Assembly (NCBI GenBank): GCA_028751875.1
Contig: CM054138.1
Location: 38,182,336-38,246,335 of the forward strand
Origin: Rapana venosa
Taxonomy: Eukaryota; Mollusca; Gastropoda; Neogastropoda; Muricidae
Direction of reading: 5' to 3'
Length of the DNA stretch: 64,000 bases
Shown here: piece after piece, positions 43,683 to 54,870 of the stretch
Layout: each line of letters begins with the position of its first letter
Numbering within the stretch: position 1 is the first letter of the stretch
Made by a program: the position numbers and the translations under genes
Notes under the pieces: generated by a model
What the model was told of the DNA's origin: nothing
The model's input: only the letters and a program-made list of their open reading frames with translations
The model's database searches: none

Positions 43683-44590
43683 CCACCAGCCACCATGGTG
43701 CAGTGGTTAGCGCCTTGGATTTCAGACTGGAAGGTCATGGGTTCGAATCCCATGAGTCATAGGGCTTTTTCGGACTCCGGCCGGCTCCTACCCGGAGTGA
43801 GTGAGTGTGCTGTGGGCTCATTGGGAAGACTGGGACCACACAGTCAAGCTTCATTCACCTTACGGATTCGAGTTTGAGAGTGTTTTCTCAAATTTTCCCG
43901 ACCCCAAAACTGCAGGTGTCTGTATCTGTTTAGCCCCGTTGACGCCAGTAATATTATGATAGTAAGCGTAGAGTACAATCCCGTCAAGAAGTCTCAAAGC
44001 ATATGCCCCTCCACAGCAGCAGCATTACATCATCATTATTATTAACATTGATGATGTTTCATCAACATTATCATATCATTTATCATCCTTCAATAAAAAA
44101 AAAAAAAAAAAGCCTCCAATTTGATGGCTCCAGTTGCTCTGGTCTCATGGTGACCTCAGATTTGGTTTCTCATACCCCTCTGTGCCTGTGGTGAGTTTGT
44201 GTCAAAGCCTGTTGGGTTGGAGGTTCGCGAGGGACGGTGGTTGAAGGGACGTTGTGTGATATTTGTCACCTCGGGTGGGCAACTCAGTCTGGCTCTGGCA
44301 ACTGAGCTAATACTGTCATTAGTAAGGGGCTTAGTAGGTGGTGTCCCGCGTATGTTATCTCAGAACAGGCACCACTGAACACCACCAAAGTGACCCAGCA
44401 GCAGTGCAGGGCCCCTCTGGCTGGTGGCCCCACGGTGGCCTGAAATTGATAAGCTCTCTGTAGACTTCCGACCCTGGGGATGAGACATAATGAATACGGG
44501 TATGGGTGTGGCGGAAGATTTGAATTGAGCTGAGTGGGAACAGCAGGACAGGGACTTTACTTTAAAATGGGGGGAGAAAAATTTTAAAAA
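43683..44590 (+). mobile_element. SINE-C copy 1: tRNA-like head plus second module
   Basis: The head has box A (tggtgcagtgg, 43696-43706) and a perfect box B (ggttcgaatcc, 43740-43750). The body follows (cacacagtcaagcttcattc, then gatagtaagcgtagag) with a (CAT)/(ATT) zone and A12 at 44097-44112. A second module (gcctccaatttgatggc to ggacagggac) runs on to about 44590. The copy at 53727-54190 has the same two modules in the same order, so they travel as one unit. Confidence 0.8.
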
Positions 44591-44977
44591 AAAATCCGTG
44601 CCATGTTTTTTTTGGGCGTTTTGTTATTGATGGTATCTAAAATGCATGTTTTGGCCGACCCCTCCCCACTGTCTCTTTGTGAACGACTTAACGCTTTTAT
44701 AATTTTTATATAATTTCTATATAATTTATATATAAAAAAAATATATATAAATATATAATATAAAATATATATATTATATTCAGTATCTTCCCTCAACCCC
44801 TCTACCAGCGCTGACACTGTCATATGCACTTTGTTACTAATCATGGCTAGCTGTTATGATGATCTGTGCATTCAGACGAGTCATAAACAATCTCCATGTG
44901 TGCCAAACATCGCAAATTCGCACGTACTGCAAACCTTCCAAATTAAAGAAAAAACACACGTCTTCTACACCGACCCA

Positions 44978-45013
<36 letters not shown>

Positions 45014-45019
45014 TGAGAG

Positions 45020-45056
<37 letters not shown>

Positions 45057-46184
45057 AATAAACTGTTCATGGGTTACAGATAGTATATTATACATTACCC
45101 AGATCAGATACATTGGCATCCCTTTCGACTTGAATTGTCTTTGTCTTTACAGTTTACATTCCTTGTTTCTTCCTGCCAATTGCAGTCTCTTTTTTTTTTT
45201 ATTAATAGTGATAGAAGATGGTAGACAGGAATATTTAGTGAGAAGGAGCAAAGGAGATATTTCCTTTTTGGGAAAATAGGTCAGAGAGCGCTAAAGAGCC
45301 AAATAACCCCAATTAGAGAACACTGAAAAGGCAAACAGAATTTCAGTTTCATGTTGTACATTTCAAAAATAAGTTTCCCTCATTTTATTTGTCTTCTGAG
45401 CTCATCATTAAGTATACAATGATTGGCATCTTCATTCTTTCTGAGAGAAAAATGTTAATTAATACAGGCACGTATACCAATTATTTTCGTTTATAATAGA
45501 TTTGAAGAAAGGCCGGAAGCTTTCGATCCAGTTTAATTGACTCGAAAGTCAGTGTAGATGAGGCAGGATAGAAATCCAAGATCTTATTTTAAAAGTGAAA
45601 GAAAAAGGAAAGCTGATTTACTGCAAGCGACCACTCCAACCCAAAATCTATTGAAAAAGAGAAGAAAGCAAGTTTGCTTTCAAATAAACGAAACGTAATT
45701 TTCAAAGCTTTCCCCGTTTTGTTGTTGCTGACACTGTTGCTGCTGTTGTCATCACCAGCCTTTGTCTGTCTAGAGAAAATGAAGTGTGCAATATTTTGTC
45801 TCTTACTGACTGATCTTGCCCACCGTGACTACACTGCCCTATGCTGAAAGATAGATAGACCCTAACACCTGCTGCTTCTGAAAGCTACTGGGCCTCTGTG
45901 GGAGCAATAGCTGCCTTTAGAAGCCTACGCCCCCACCCTTCAGCCCATTCTACCCCCCTGATCTTGTTTACTTCTTCTAATAACCTTTTTTCTGACAATG
46001 AAAATAGTTTATTGTAATTTAATTTCAGCTTTTAATGCCATTTACAAGGATAGTGGGAAGGGGACTGGGCTGTTTCAAACAGATTCAGAATTTCTGTTTA
46101 GATTTCTAGGATTGCTATGAATAGCATCCTTTGCTTAAAACTATAAATTGTCTATTATTGGTTGCATGACTGTGTAAGAATAGG
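44591..46184. other. Unassigned sequence with AT and GA repeats
   Basis: An AT-rich block (44700-44785) and (GA)n (44981-45054) are the only structures seen. The remaining ~1.1 kb has no coding relic or repeat copy that I can identify. Confidence 0.5.
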
Positions 46185-46334
46185 TTGAATGCAAGCGCTT
46201 TGGTTTGTCTTTGTAAGATATAGCGCTATATGAATTCCATTTATTGTTATTGTTATAATAGTTGTTGTTGTTATTACTATTATTATCATCATCATCATCT
46301 TCTTCTTCTTCTTCTTCTTCTTCTTCTTCATCAA

Positions 46335-46381
<47 letters not shown>

Positions 46382-46415
46382 ACATCATCATCATTGTTGT
46401 TGTTGTTGTTGTTTA
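46185..46415 (+). mobile_element. LINE-F6 terminal stub with trinucleotide tail
   Basis: Bases 46185-46242 match the LINE-F end (gaatgcaagcgctttggttt to tatagcgctatatgaattcc). The tail continues as ATT, ATC, TTC, ATC and TTG triplet blocks to 46415. Confidence 0.75.
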
Positions 46416-46469
46416 TTTAGGATTGAAATTAACAACGATGATCAGTGCTAAAAATGTTACACTGCTTTT

Positions 46470-46745
46470 AACAACAAAAGGCAAAGAGTAAGCTTAATAG
46501 AGTCAAAAATATAGATAAATGACAGCAAACCTTCCATACGAAACACAACCAATATTGCTGTATGCTGCAGAAGTATGGGAATTAACAGATTAGAACACAT
46601 AGAAAAACTGCAAATGCGTGCATGTAACCAACACAAAAAATAAAATGGAATATGGAGATTTGGGTAGATATCCACTCTGTTTGATAGAAGTTGCCTAAGA
46701 TATTGGTTTAGATTGTTAGAAAGGAATACAGAACGGTTTACCATA
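46470..46745 (+). pseudogene. LINE-J, first part
   Basis: Plus-strand frames read PILLYAAEVWGINRLEHIEK, then LQMRAC, a YGDLGRYPLCLIEVA-like segment and LRYWFRLLERNTERFT. This is the region after the RT domain of a non-LTR element. The sequence is interrupted after RFT by SINE-D1, and resumes in phase as TIMYKAYQML at 47020-47048. Confidence 0.75.
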
Positions 46746-47017
46746 GGTGTCCCATAACTTACGTGGTCGTAGGGGAGCGAGGCATCAGAGACCTCAGCTT
46801 CTCCAGGGACCAGCATATTGAGGGCGGCGCCCATCTCCTGTCCTTCGCTGCTTTACTTTCCCTGACCCTAAAGAGGGCAGGTACCCTCTTACAGCTGTAT
46901 AAACTAGGGCCAAGGCTAAGGCACGCAAGCGGTAACCCGTCCAACTGGTAACCACGCTCGATACTGCTTAACCTTGGCTGGGGGAAAGCGAGCTCTCTGA
47001 CCACTGAACTATCCCGT
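46746..47017 (-). mobile_element. SINE-D copy 1, full: tRNA-like plus 5S-like head
   Basis: On the minus strand it begins ggggacgggatagttcag (tRNA 5' half with box A). It then continues as AAGGTTAAGCAG, TCGAGCGTGGTTA and TTGGACGGGTTACCG (46965-46918), which align with the A box, intermediate element and C box of 5S rRNA genes. The body contains gggcgccgccctcaatatgc and ends cgtaagttatgggacacc. It inserted in LINE-J between two codons of one reading frame. Confidence 0.8.
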
Positions 47018-47048
47018 CCCCATTATGTATAAGGCCTATCAAATGTTA
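47018..47048 (+). pseudogene. LINE-J, middle remnant between two insertions
   Basis: Thirty bases reading TIMYKAYQML connect the parts before SINE-D1 and after LINE-F1. The last eight (aaatgtta, 47041-47048) are the left copy of the LINE-F1 target-site duplication. Confidence 0.7.
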
Positions 47049-47055
47049 CTGCAAT

Positions 47056-47125
<70 letters not shown>

Positions 47126-47301
47126 ACTACTACGACTACTACTTCTACTAAATTGAATTCATATAGCGCTGTATCCTGCACAGACAAATCAAAGCGCTTG
47201 CACTCAACTCATTCTTACAGTCATGCAACCAATAGCAAGTAATAGTTCTAACAAGTCCAAATGTACACACACACACACCCGCACACGCACACACCCGCAC
47301 G

Positions 47302-47339
<38 letters not shown>

Positions 47340-48183
47340 ATACACTTTGGCAGGGTGATGGGCAGGGGCAGCTATGAAATGAAACAGGAGAGGAAAATCT
47401 TAGGTTTGAAACAAATATGTCTTGAGGCCGGATTGAAAAGTGTCACAAGAAGGCCTTTGGCGAAGAGAGATAGGGAGGCCATTCCAAATCGATGGACCAG
47501 AAACAGAGAAAGAGCGACGGCCAACGGTGGACTGGCTGAATCTAGATATTCGTAAGCACAAGGAATCTGCAGCAGAGCGAAGGGAACGAGAAGGGGTGTA
47601 CAGGTGAAGACATTCACAGAGGTAGGAGGGTGCTGTTTTGTGGAGACAGAAAGTACTGATCTTATAGTTTACTCACTGTGGCACAGGCAGCCAGTAGAGA
47701 GATTGCAAGAGAGGGGTAATGTGCTCAGATTTTTTCTTTCTGAGGATTAGTCGAGCTGCAGAGTTTTGAATACGTTGAAGGGAGTGGATAGATGATGCTG
47801 GCAGACCATCCAAAAGAGAATTGCAATAGTCCAAAGGTGAAAGAATGAGAGATGCCACGAGTTTGGATGTTGCGTCTGTGGACAGGTACTTTCGAATTGC
47901 AGTAATACGCCATAATTGATAGTAGCACGACTGGCAGGTCTGGGTGATGAATTTTTGCATAGAGAGTGTGTTGTCGACAATGACCCCTAGATGCTTCACA
48001 GCAGTGGACAGAGGGACTGATGCGTTGCCGAATTCTATTGAAGCTGTTGTAATGGAAGAGAGTTTGTGTTTGGTCCCTACAAGCATGGCTTCAGTTTTAT
48101 CAGCGTTTAATTGTAACTTGTTCTCTATCATCCAGGTTTTTATCATCCAATTTTGGGAAACAGTACTGAATATCAAAAATAAG
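47049..48183 (-). mobile_element. LINE-F1: 5'-truncated CR1/L2-like LINE, reference copy
   Basis: The insertion is bounded by aaatgtta at 47041-47048 and 48184-48191. The minus strand 48176-47673 encodes WMIENKLQLNADKTEAM, then VKHLGVIVDNTLSM, SLILSPLDYCNSLLDGLPAS and ARLILRKKKSEHITP. The C-terminus follows at about 47617-47372 (SLFLVHRFG, NPASRHICFKP). A CA-rich zone (47260-47336) lies before the terminus gcgctttgatttgtctgtg ... gcgctatatgaattc, with a CTA/CTG tail (47057-47150). The RT palm is absent because of 5' truncation. Confidence 0.85.
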
Positions 48184-48655
48184 AAATGTTATGTATAATT
48201 GGTTTTGATATTGTTTGGTTACAAGCAGGCTGTTGGGAATGTAAAAACAATTCTGCATACATTTAAACAGAGGATTGTGGATATGTTTATTCAAGAAGGG
48301 AAAGGTACAATCAGAGAACACAACATTCAAGACAGGAACTAGGTATTGATAATTAATGCTTCCGTGTTGCCATTTCGCATGTTAGTTTCAACGTTCTCTC
48401 ACTACATAACAAAGTATATTGCCACAAGGATTCTAACCATGATAAAGATTGTCCATTTTGTATAAATGATATTGAAAATGAACAGCACGTTTTGTTTGCA
48501 TGTCCTGTCCATGTATGATGATTTGAGGTTTAAATTTCTGAAGGAATTGAAAGGGCTTCCTCTACACGTTTTGCTAAGAGCCACAAACCCTATCCACAGA
48601 CATAATCTATCAAAGTATGTGATCCAAGCAATTCGGAAGAAAATATTTTGAGACA
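48184..48655 (+). pseudogene. LINE-J, C-terminus with zinc knuckle
   Basis: The frame resumes after LINE-F1 with a RLLGM / GLWICLFKKGKVQSENT stretch. At 48450-48503 it has C-x2-C-x8-H-x4-C (CPFC ... QHVLFAC). The end reads DDLRFKFLKELKGLPL and YVIQAIRKKIF to a stop at 48651. The frame breaks after the knuckle. Confidence 0.8.
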
Positions 48656-49499
48656 TTGAGCTGATCATTAACTATTTTCCTTTTTATGCAAAACCAACAA
48701 ATGCCTGGAATAGAGAATTGCAGGCTATGTATTCAAATCAGCATATTTGCCGTGATAACTACCTCAATACTAAATGTAAAAGGTACATTACAAATGTTTT
48801 TTTCATAGTTTTTCATACGTGTGTTCGCTTTGCTATGATTTTAAAGTATTTTCCTGTTTCTCATCTTGCTGGTGCATCGGTGTTAAGCAAAATGGAGGCC
48901 ACTGCATTCAAGAACAAAACAAAATAAATGTCGAAGAAAGACATAGTTATTTGCAAATGTTGTTTTGCAGTATATAAAAAGAAGGATGATGTAATAACTT
49001 AAGTGTTGAAATATTAGTCAAGCGTCACAGAACGAAAACAAAAAACCTTCAATTTAATAAAAGTAACCTTAAAGTATGCAACAACTTTTTCCCCGTTTTT
49101 GTATACATTGATAAATCCGGATTGTGATAATACTAGATAAGTAAAAATCAAGCAAAACTGAATCAGAACCTTAGAATTTACGTCTATTAATTAAATACAA
49201 CTATCTGTCATTTGCAGAATTGTTTGAGTAGAAAAAACCCCTTAATACAGATAATAATATAATACAATATATACAGGTTTATTATTCACTCTTTAAATAG
49301 AAAAAAACATTGTAATTGTGTGTAGGGAATAGCAGATGTCATTGTATTGATTGGTATGTTTGTTACTGAAATTTGTTATGGATGAAAGGAAGCAAACAGC
49401 ACATTCTTTATGGATGAAAGATAGCATAACAGTTGGCTTCAGATGTTATTCCTGACTTAAGTTACTGGTCATTATTAACCCTTTTGTTCAATGTTCAGT
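48656..49499. other. LINE-J 3' flank and unassigned sequence
   Basis: A short frame at 48718-48924 (with YSNQHICRDNYL) may be host or LINE-J 3' sequence. The rest is A/T-rich without features. Confidence 0.4.
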
Positions 49500-49501
49500 A
49501 T

Positions 49502-49580
<79 letters not shown>

Positions 49581-49635
49581 CCCTCTCTCACTTTTCTTTC
49601 TCCCCTCTCCCCTCCCTCTCTCTCTCCTCTCATGT

Positions 49636-49688
<53 letters not shown>

Positions 49689-49696
49689 TGTGTGTG
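49500..49696. repeat. (CT)n and (GT)n tracts
   Basis: CT units lie at 49500-49632 and GT units at 49640-49697, directly beyond the 3' tail of LINE-R3. Confidence 0.9.
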
Positions 49697-50252
49697 TGAT
49701 CATCTTCATCATCATCAACCCGTGACCTTGGCGGTCGGGGGGGAGACACGAAAGACGATGCCGTGGTAAGCCTCCCCCCATCCATCTCGGTCCTCGGCTC
49801 TGCGCAGTAGTGCCGAGTCATTCATCCTGGTCCATTCTCTGATGTTGTCCATACATGACTTGTTCTGTCTTCCCCTCTTTCTGCCACCTTCGAGTGTTCC
49901 CTGCAGTACTGTTTTTGGCAGAGTGTTGGCGGGTGACGTGGCCGAACCATGTCAGCTTTTTCTTCTTGACGATGGTGAGAAGGGGTTCCTGGACCTGCCA
50001 CCCGTGTTATTTGACTCTTGACAAATTCATTGGTCTTTCGTTCTCTCCGGGATATGCCCAGCATTTTCAATGGCATTTTGTTTCAAATGACTGGATTCGC
50101 TTTGCTGTTTCAGCAGTCAATGTCCGGGTTTCACTTCCGTACAGCGGGATAGTCTGAATTAGGCTTTATAGAGCTTTAGTTTGATTGGGAAACTGATCTC
50201 TTTACTTTTTCCATAGGGTGGTGAGTTTTGTCATGGAAGAATGTTGCCATGG
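49697..50252 (-). pseudogene. LINE-R3 C-terminal region and (GAT)n tail
   Basis: Minus-strand frames have TVLQGTLEGGRKRGRQNKSW-like residues (around 49905-49850), then MDNIREWTRMND (49850-49815). The 3' UTR ends in gtcacgggttgatgatgatg (49728-49700) and then CA repeats. It is equivalent to 13440-13902 in LINE-R2. Confidence 0.75.
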
Positions 50253-51500
50253 CTAGTCTGACTTTGATTTCTGTCGTCGATCGCCGTCCTTTGTGAGTGT
50301 AGCGCCAAGGTATTTAAAAGCGTCTACCTCCTCCAGTTGTTGGCCGTTCATGTAAATTTTAGCAGTGGCGTTGCTCGTGCTGTTCACAAGTACTTTACTT
50401 TTCTCCGAGCTCACCTCCATCCCATATGCTCCAGCTCTGTTCTCAAGTCTGGTCGTAAGATCTTGCAGCTCTGTGTTACTTCCGCCCATGAGGTCAATGT
50501 CATCGGCAAACCGCAAGTTGTTGAGGGGACTGCCGCCAATGGTAGAGTGGAAGTCATGGAGGGTCTCTCTCATAATGTTTTCCAAGAACAGATTAAACAG
50601 GACTGGAGATAACAGGCATCCTTGTTCGGACCCCAACTGTGGTTTTGAAGTAGTCTCCGACCTGATTGTTCAGAAGGACTGCACTGCTTGCGGTGTTGTA
50701 TAGTGCTTGAATGGTTTGCACTAGTCCTTCTTCAATGCCAAACATTCTGAGACCTGCCACAGGCCTTCGTGCTATACTCTGTCGAAAGCCTTCTTGAAGT
50801 CGATGAAGTTGGGAACGGGTCTCTCTGATGTTGAAGATTTTTTCCATCAGGATGTGGCAGTTAAAAATCTGTTCGATTGTGCTCCTGCCTCCCTGAAACC
50901 CAGCTTGTTCCCTGCAAAGTGTTCTTCTGCCTCCTTCTTGATCGATTCAAACTAACTTTGAGCATGATCTTGCGGGCCCGTGGCTGATGAGGCTGATTGT
51001 TCTATATTTGGCATTGGCGTAAATTCCCTCTTGGCAGGGGTATGATAAGTGATTGTGTCCATTCTGTTGACCACTGTTTTGTCTCCCAAATCTTCTGACA
51101 GATAGCTGTAACATGTGTGATGACTGTTTCGCCACCATGCTTGAGCAGATCTGCTGGTATGTTGTCTGCTCCTGGGGACTTTCATACTGGTAAGCTGCGG
51201 ATGGCTTCTTCCACTTCTTCCCTCAGTATAGGTAATGGCGCGGGTGCTCTTGATGTAGCTGCTTTCTCTTCTATTATGCTCTTGTCAGGTTGTATTGGGT
51301 AGTTGTACAGTTCTTGACAATACTCAGACCACCTGTTCAATGCAGCTGAGCTTTCTGTGAGGAGGTTTCCGGAGCTGTCTTCAATGACTGATGATTTGGT
51401 TTGAAGTGATACGCCTTTTTACTGTTGCCCACTTTCATGCTTTTTTCGATCTCATCTCATTGATCACTGATCCACTTCTCTCTGGCCTTTAACATTGACT
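50253..51500 (-). pseudogene. LINE-R3 reverse transcriptase
   Basis: The minus strand 50636-50253 holds EQGCLLSPVLFNLFLENIM, catalytic FADD at residues 43-46 (50510-50499), IDLMGGSNTELQDL and FKYLGATLTKDGD. Further upstream in other frames lie FNIRETRSQLHRLQEGFRQS (decayed FIDFKKAFD), NNQVGDYFKTTVGVR and KVPRSRQHT (decayed SPGADNIPADLLK, about 51180). It aligns throughout with LINE-R2 but is more frameshifted. Confidence 0.85.
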
Positions 51501-52775
51501 TCTTCACAAGATTGTGGGCCTCCCGGTATTCTTTAGGGTTGGAAGACCTGGTTGGTTTCAGTGCTCTTCTTGTATCGCAGAGGTCCAAGATGTCATTGGT
51601 AGTCCATGGCTGGTGTTTTATTCCTCTGACGACCGAGTACCTCCTCTGCTTTTTTCTCGGACTGCCTCATAAAAGTTGTTGGTGAGGTCATTGATGTCAT
51701 TGTCCAGGAGGGGTTTTTGCCGCAAAACGTCCGCCAAGCTTAGCTTGGAAGATCTCCTCGACATCTGGATCTTTCAGTTTGTCCACGTCAAATTTGATAC
51801 GTGGGTTTGCAGGCTGTTTGTTTTTCTTCAGCTTCATTTTGAATACCAGCAGCACAAGGTTGTGGTCGCTGCCTATGTCAGCTCCATGATAGGTTCTTGT
51901 TCTGGGTCTGTTGATGCTGGATTTGAAGCGCCGTGGTGTTAAGATAAAATCTATTTGGTTATGGATCTTGCCGTTTGGCGCATGCCAGGTTGTAGAGGGT
52001 ATTGGCAATGGTAAGTCTGTGGGTGCAGGCAAACTCCAGCAGACGTAGTCCCCTGTCGTTGGTCTCTCCAGTTCCAAACTGACCAACTGTTCCGGCCCAT
52101 TGGTTGTAAGAGTCAGGGCCTACTTTGGCGTTAAAATCCCCTTGGATGATGATGATGTCCTTCTTGGGTATTTTCATAATGGTCTCTTCAAGATCTTCGT
52201 AAAATTCTTCTACTTCTTCATCTGCATGGTCAGATGATGGTGCATAGATTTGTATGATGGTGATGTTCTTGGCTTGGCCGACACCCGATGCTGATAATCC
52301 TGCTGGAAGCCGTGTACAGCTGATAATGCACCCCACTACTTCCTTTCTGACAATAAATGCCACTCCATGTTGGTGATGTTTCTCTTGGCCACTGTACCAG
52401 ATCTTGTTGCCTTCTTCAGTCAATGTCTCTCCAAATCCTGTCCATCTCACTTCTCCTAGGCCAATAATGTCCCATTTATAGCGGCTAAGCTCATACTCTA
52501 GTTCTTTGATTTTTCCGCACTGATAGAGTGTACGGACGTTCCATGTACCAATGGTGATCTGTTCTCTAGGGAGCTTAAGTAATGTTTTAACTCCAGTAGC
52601 TGACTTGTCACTTCCACCCTGGTGTTGATCAATGGAAAGCGCGGTCGTTGGTAACCCGGGCCTCGACCGATCCGGTATCATATTGGCTTTGCATTTGTCT
52701 TTCATGTTTTTTCTGTGGGCTTAGGATATTCCTTGGTGGCGCCAATCTCCTCTCCAAGTCTCCATATGTTTTGGT
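51501..52775 (-). pseudogene. LINE-R3 5' leader and APE-type endonuclease
   Basis: A 248-codon frame from an ATG at 52705 covers most of the nuclease. It holds TWNVRTLYQCG with Asn56, GLGEVRWTG with Glu85, QHGVAFIVRKEV, IYAPSSDH with Tyr154, and GDFNAKVG with Asp190 and Asn192. The last catalytic motif, SDH, follows in a second frame (52086-51697, residues 73-75) after one frameshift near 52000. All catalytic residues are visible. The leader (GEEIGATKEYPKP) matches LINE-R2. This is the best preserved endonuclease in the window. Confidence 0.9.
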
Positions 52776-53410
52776 TTTTTTTTCTATTGGGGTTTCCTCC
52801 CCCACATGCGAGAGGTTGTACTGGGTTACATGGATACCAGTAGCAGTAACAGATAACTTCTCTCTTCACATTGTGTGTGATATGCAGACACAAACGCACA
52901 CATAAGAGACACAATGACGTTGAAAGACATCTAACACACACACACACACACACACCACACAATCCACGCACGCGCGTGCGCGCCCGTGCACATACAAACA
53001 CAAGAAACCCTACCAAACTCCAAACATTTTAAACAGGGAAAACTATCAAAGACATGAAAGCAGCCAGATCCATAACCCCGGCAGGGCAGAAGCTGCTGCG
53101 TTGTTTAAACAGTGCTCCGGAACTAGACAGAAAGAATGGCCCCACAGGGAGACAAGTGATCAGAAGCAGACTGCATTATTTCAGGCTTCACCCCCAGTGA
53201 GCCCTCTTCAATACGATGAGGCAGATCAACAAAGTGGAGAAGATATTATTGGAAGGGGTTGGTGTGAAATTAAGGAGGGGGCTAGTTGGAAACAGGGATG
53301 AAGAAGTGAAGACAAGTTATGCTAAGCCTTCTTTGTGCTAGATCACTGCACACAGGCAAGTTTCTAGTAACATGGCGCCCATATATGCCTAGTGTTAAAA
53401 AAAAAAGAAT
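52776..53410. other. Unassigned sequence with a short (CA)n
   Basis: CA repeats lie at 52931-52957, followed by a GCGC run (52968-52985). No gene is recognised. Confidence 0.5.
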
Positions 53411-53420
53411 CGGGGGGGGT

Positions 53421-53454
<34 letters not shown>

Positions 53455-53500
53455 GGGGGGGGTGGGGGGGGGGGGGGAGGGGGGGGGGGAGGGGAAAGGA
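53411..53500. repeat. Poly-G tract, about 90 nt
   Basis: Nearly uninterrupted G with a few T or A, similar to 7299-7403. It is either a real G-rich repeat or a sequencing/assembly artefact. Confidence 0.85.
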
Positions 53501-53726
53501 GAGAAATAAGCATACAACAGTTTTCACACCATTTGTTTGATCTACCTGTCTTGGTAAAGTTTCAAGAGATGTTTTTATGTCTTCTTTCTTATATGTAAAT
53601 TTGTGTCTTATTTGTGTCTTATCCCCATCTTGTGACTTCTTTCTATGATAAAAAGGTCTTATACAATTTGGCTGAACTCGAAGATTCTACAGTCAACTAG
53701 CTATTAAGCATTTAAAAAGATCCTAA

Positions 53727-54190
53727 GATGACCAGCCGCCTTGACGCATTGGTTAGCACCTTGGGTTACGGATTGGAAGGTGTGAGTGAGTATGCTGTGG
53801 GTTCATTGGGGATACTCGAACCACACAGTCGAGCTTCATCCACATTACGGATGCGATTTTGAGAGTGTTGCTCAAATTACATGAACAACTGCGGATATTC
53901 GTATATCTCGGGCCTGGCTGACGCGGGGATATATTATGATAGTAAGCGAAGAGTAGTGTAGAGTAGAGTAACGTAGTCTCAAAGCACATCATCTTCGTCA
54001 TTATTGATCATCATATCATTTAAAAACATTAAAAAAGTATCTGATTCGGTGGCATACTGATGTGTCTGTGGTGAGTTCGTGTCAAAGCCTTTTGAGGCCT
54101 GAGGTTCACGGGGGAGGGTCATTGGAGGGAATTGGAGCAACAGGACAGGAACGTCACAGAGGATGGGGCAGCAAAAAAGCTTTCTTAAAA
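53727..54190 (+). mobile_element. SINE-C copy 2 (box B deleted)
   Basis: The head keeps box A (gcattggttagcacc), but the box B region is lost. The body (cacacagtcgagcttcatc, gatagtaagcgaagag) and the second module (gtggtgagttcgtgtcaaagc, ggacaggaacg) are present, with an internal deletion relative to copy 1. Confidence 0.8.
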
Positions 54191-54199
54191 TAATACATT

Positions 54200-54870
54200 C
54201 ACGGAGAATTCACAAAAATATAGAAAACTAGCCTCCATGACTGTGGAAGCTTTTCTATAGTTTCCTCTTCCATTTGTTTGTTGTGTGTTGCTGCTTTGAA
54301 TGAAGCTGTTTCCTCAGGCTTGATGCTGTTGTTGGTTCTTTCTCATACTTGTCTCTTTGTACACTAACTTGGCCTTCCAGGTGTTTCAACAGTGATCAGT
54401 CCAATATGGTCTATACGCTTTTCTGGCTCCTCGTGGGATGGTTTCTGCAGCTGCCTTCAGTACTGCAGCACTGAAGGCCTTGGTGACGAGTGTTGATGTT
54501 GGTAGAATACTCCACGGTCAGCTTAGAGAAGTCTTTCCATTTGGCTTTTCTGTAGTTCCACCTGGGCAGTGGTTTACAGTTTTCAGGCTGGTGGTGGAGG
54601 TGGAAGAACAGTTTCACAGGCATGTGGTCACTACCTGCTAACTGGTCCAACACAGTTCTCTCAGCATTTGCTTACAGGTTGTTGGTGGCAAAGGCCAAGT
54701 CTGGTGTTGTTGTCGTCAACCGCCTGCGGGGACAGAATGTTGGTGGATCATAATTATGGGCTGTTGAGAAAGAGGAGCTGTTGGTCAATTTGCCACTTTT
54801 CCACCTCTTTAGTCCCGACTGTGGGAGTGACTACTGAAGTCACAAGCAAGTAGTAGTGAAAGCTGGCGAT
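54200..54870 (-). pseudogene. LINE-L2: Jockey-like endonuclease C-terminal half
   Basis: Minus-strand frames read PLSQQPIIMIHQHSVP, then TTTTPDLAFATNNL and VLDQLAGSDHMPVKLFFHL, where SDH is the last catalytic motif of the nuclease (about 54630). After that comes RWNYRKAKWKDFSKLT, the start of the linker to the RT. The set is typical of Jockey-like LINEs. The N-terminal half of the nuclease is missing or unrecognisable. Confidence 0.75.

Noticed and set aside
43696..43750. Possible tRNA gene with perfect box B
   Set aside because: No acceptor-stem pairing seen at the right distance, and a related copy exists at 53727; it is the SINE-C head.
46918..46965. Possible 5S rRNA gene
   Set aside because: Only about 50 bp match 5S and the 5' half is tRNA-like; it is part of a SINE.
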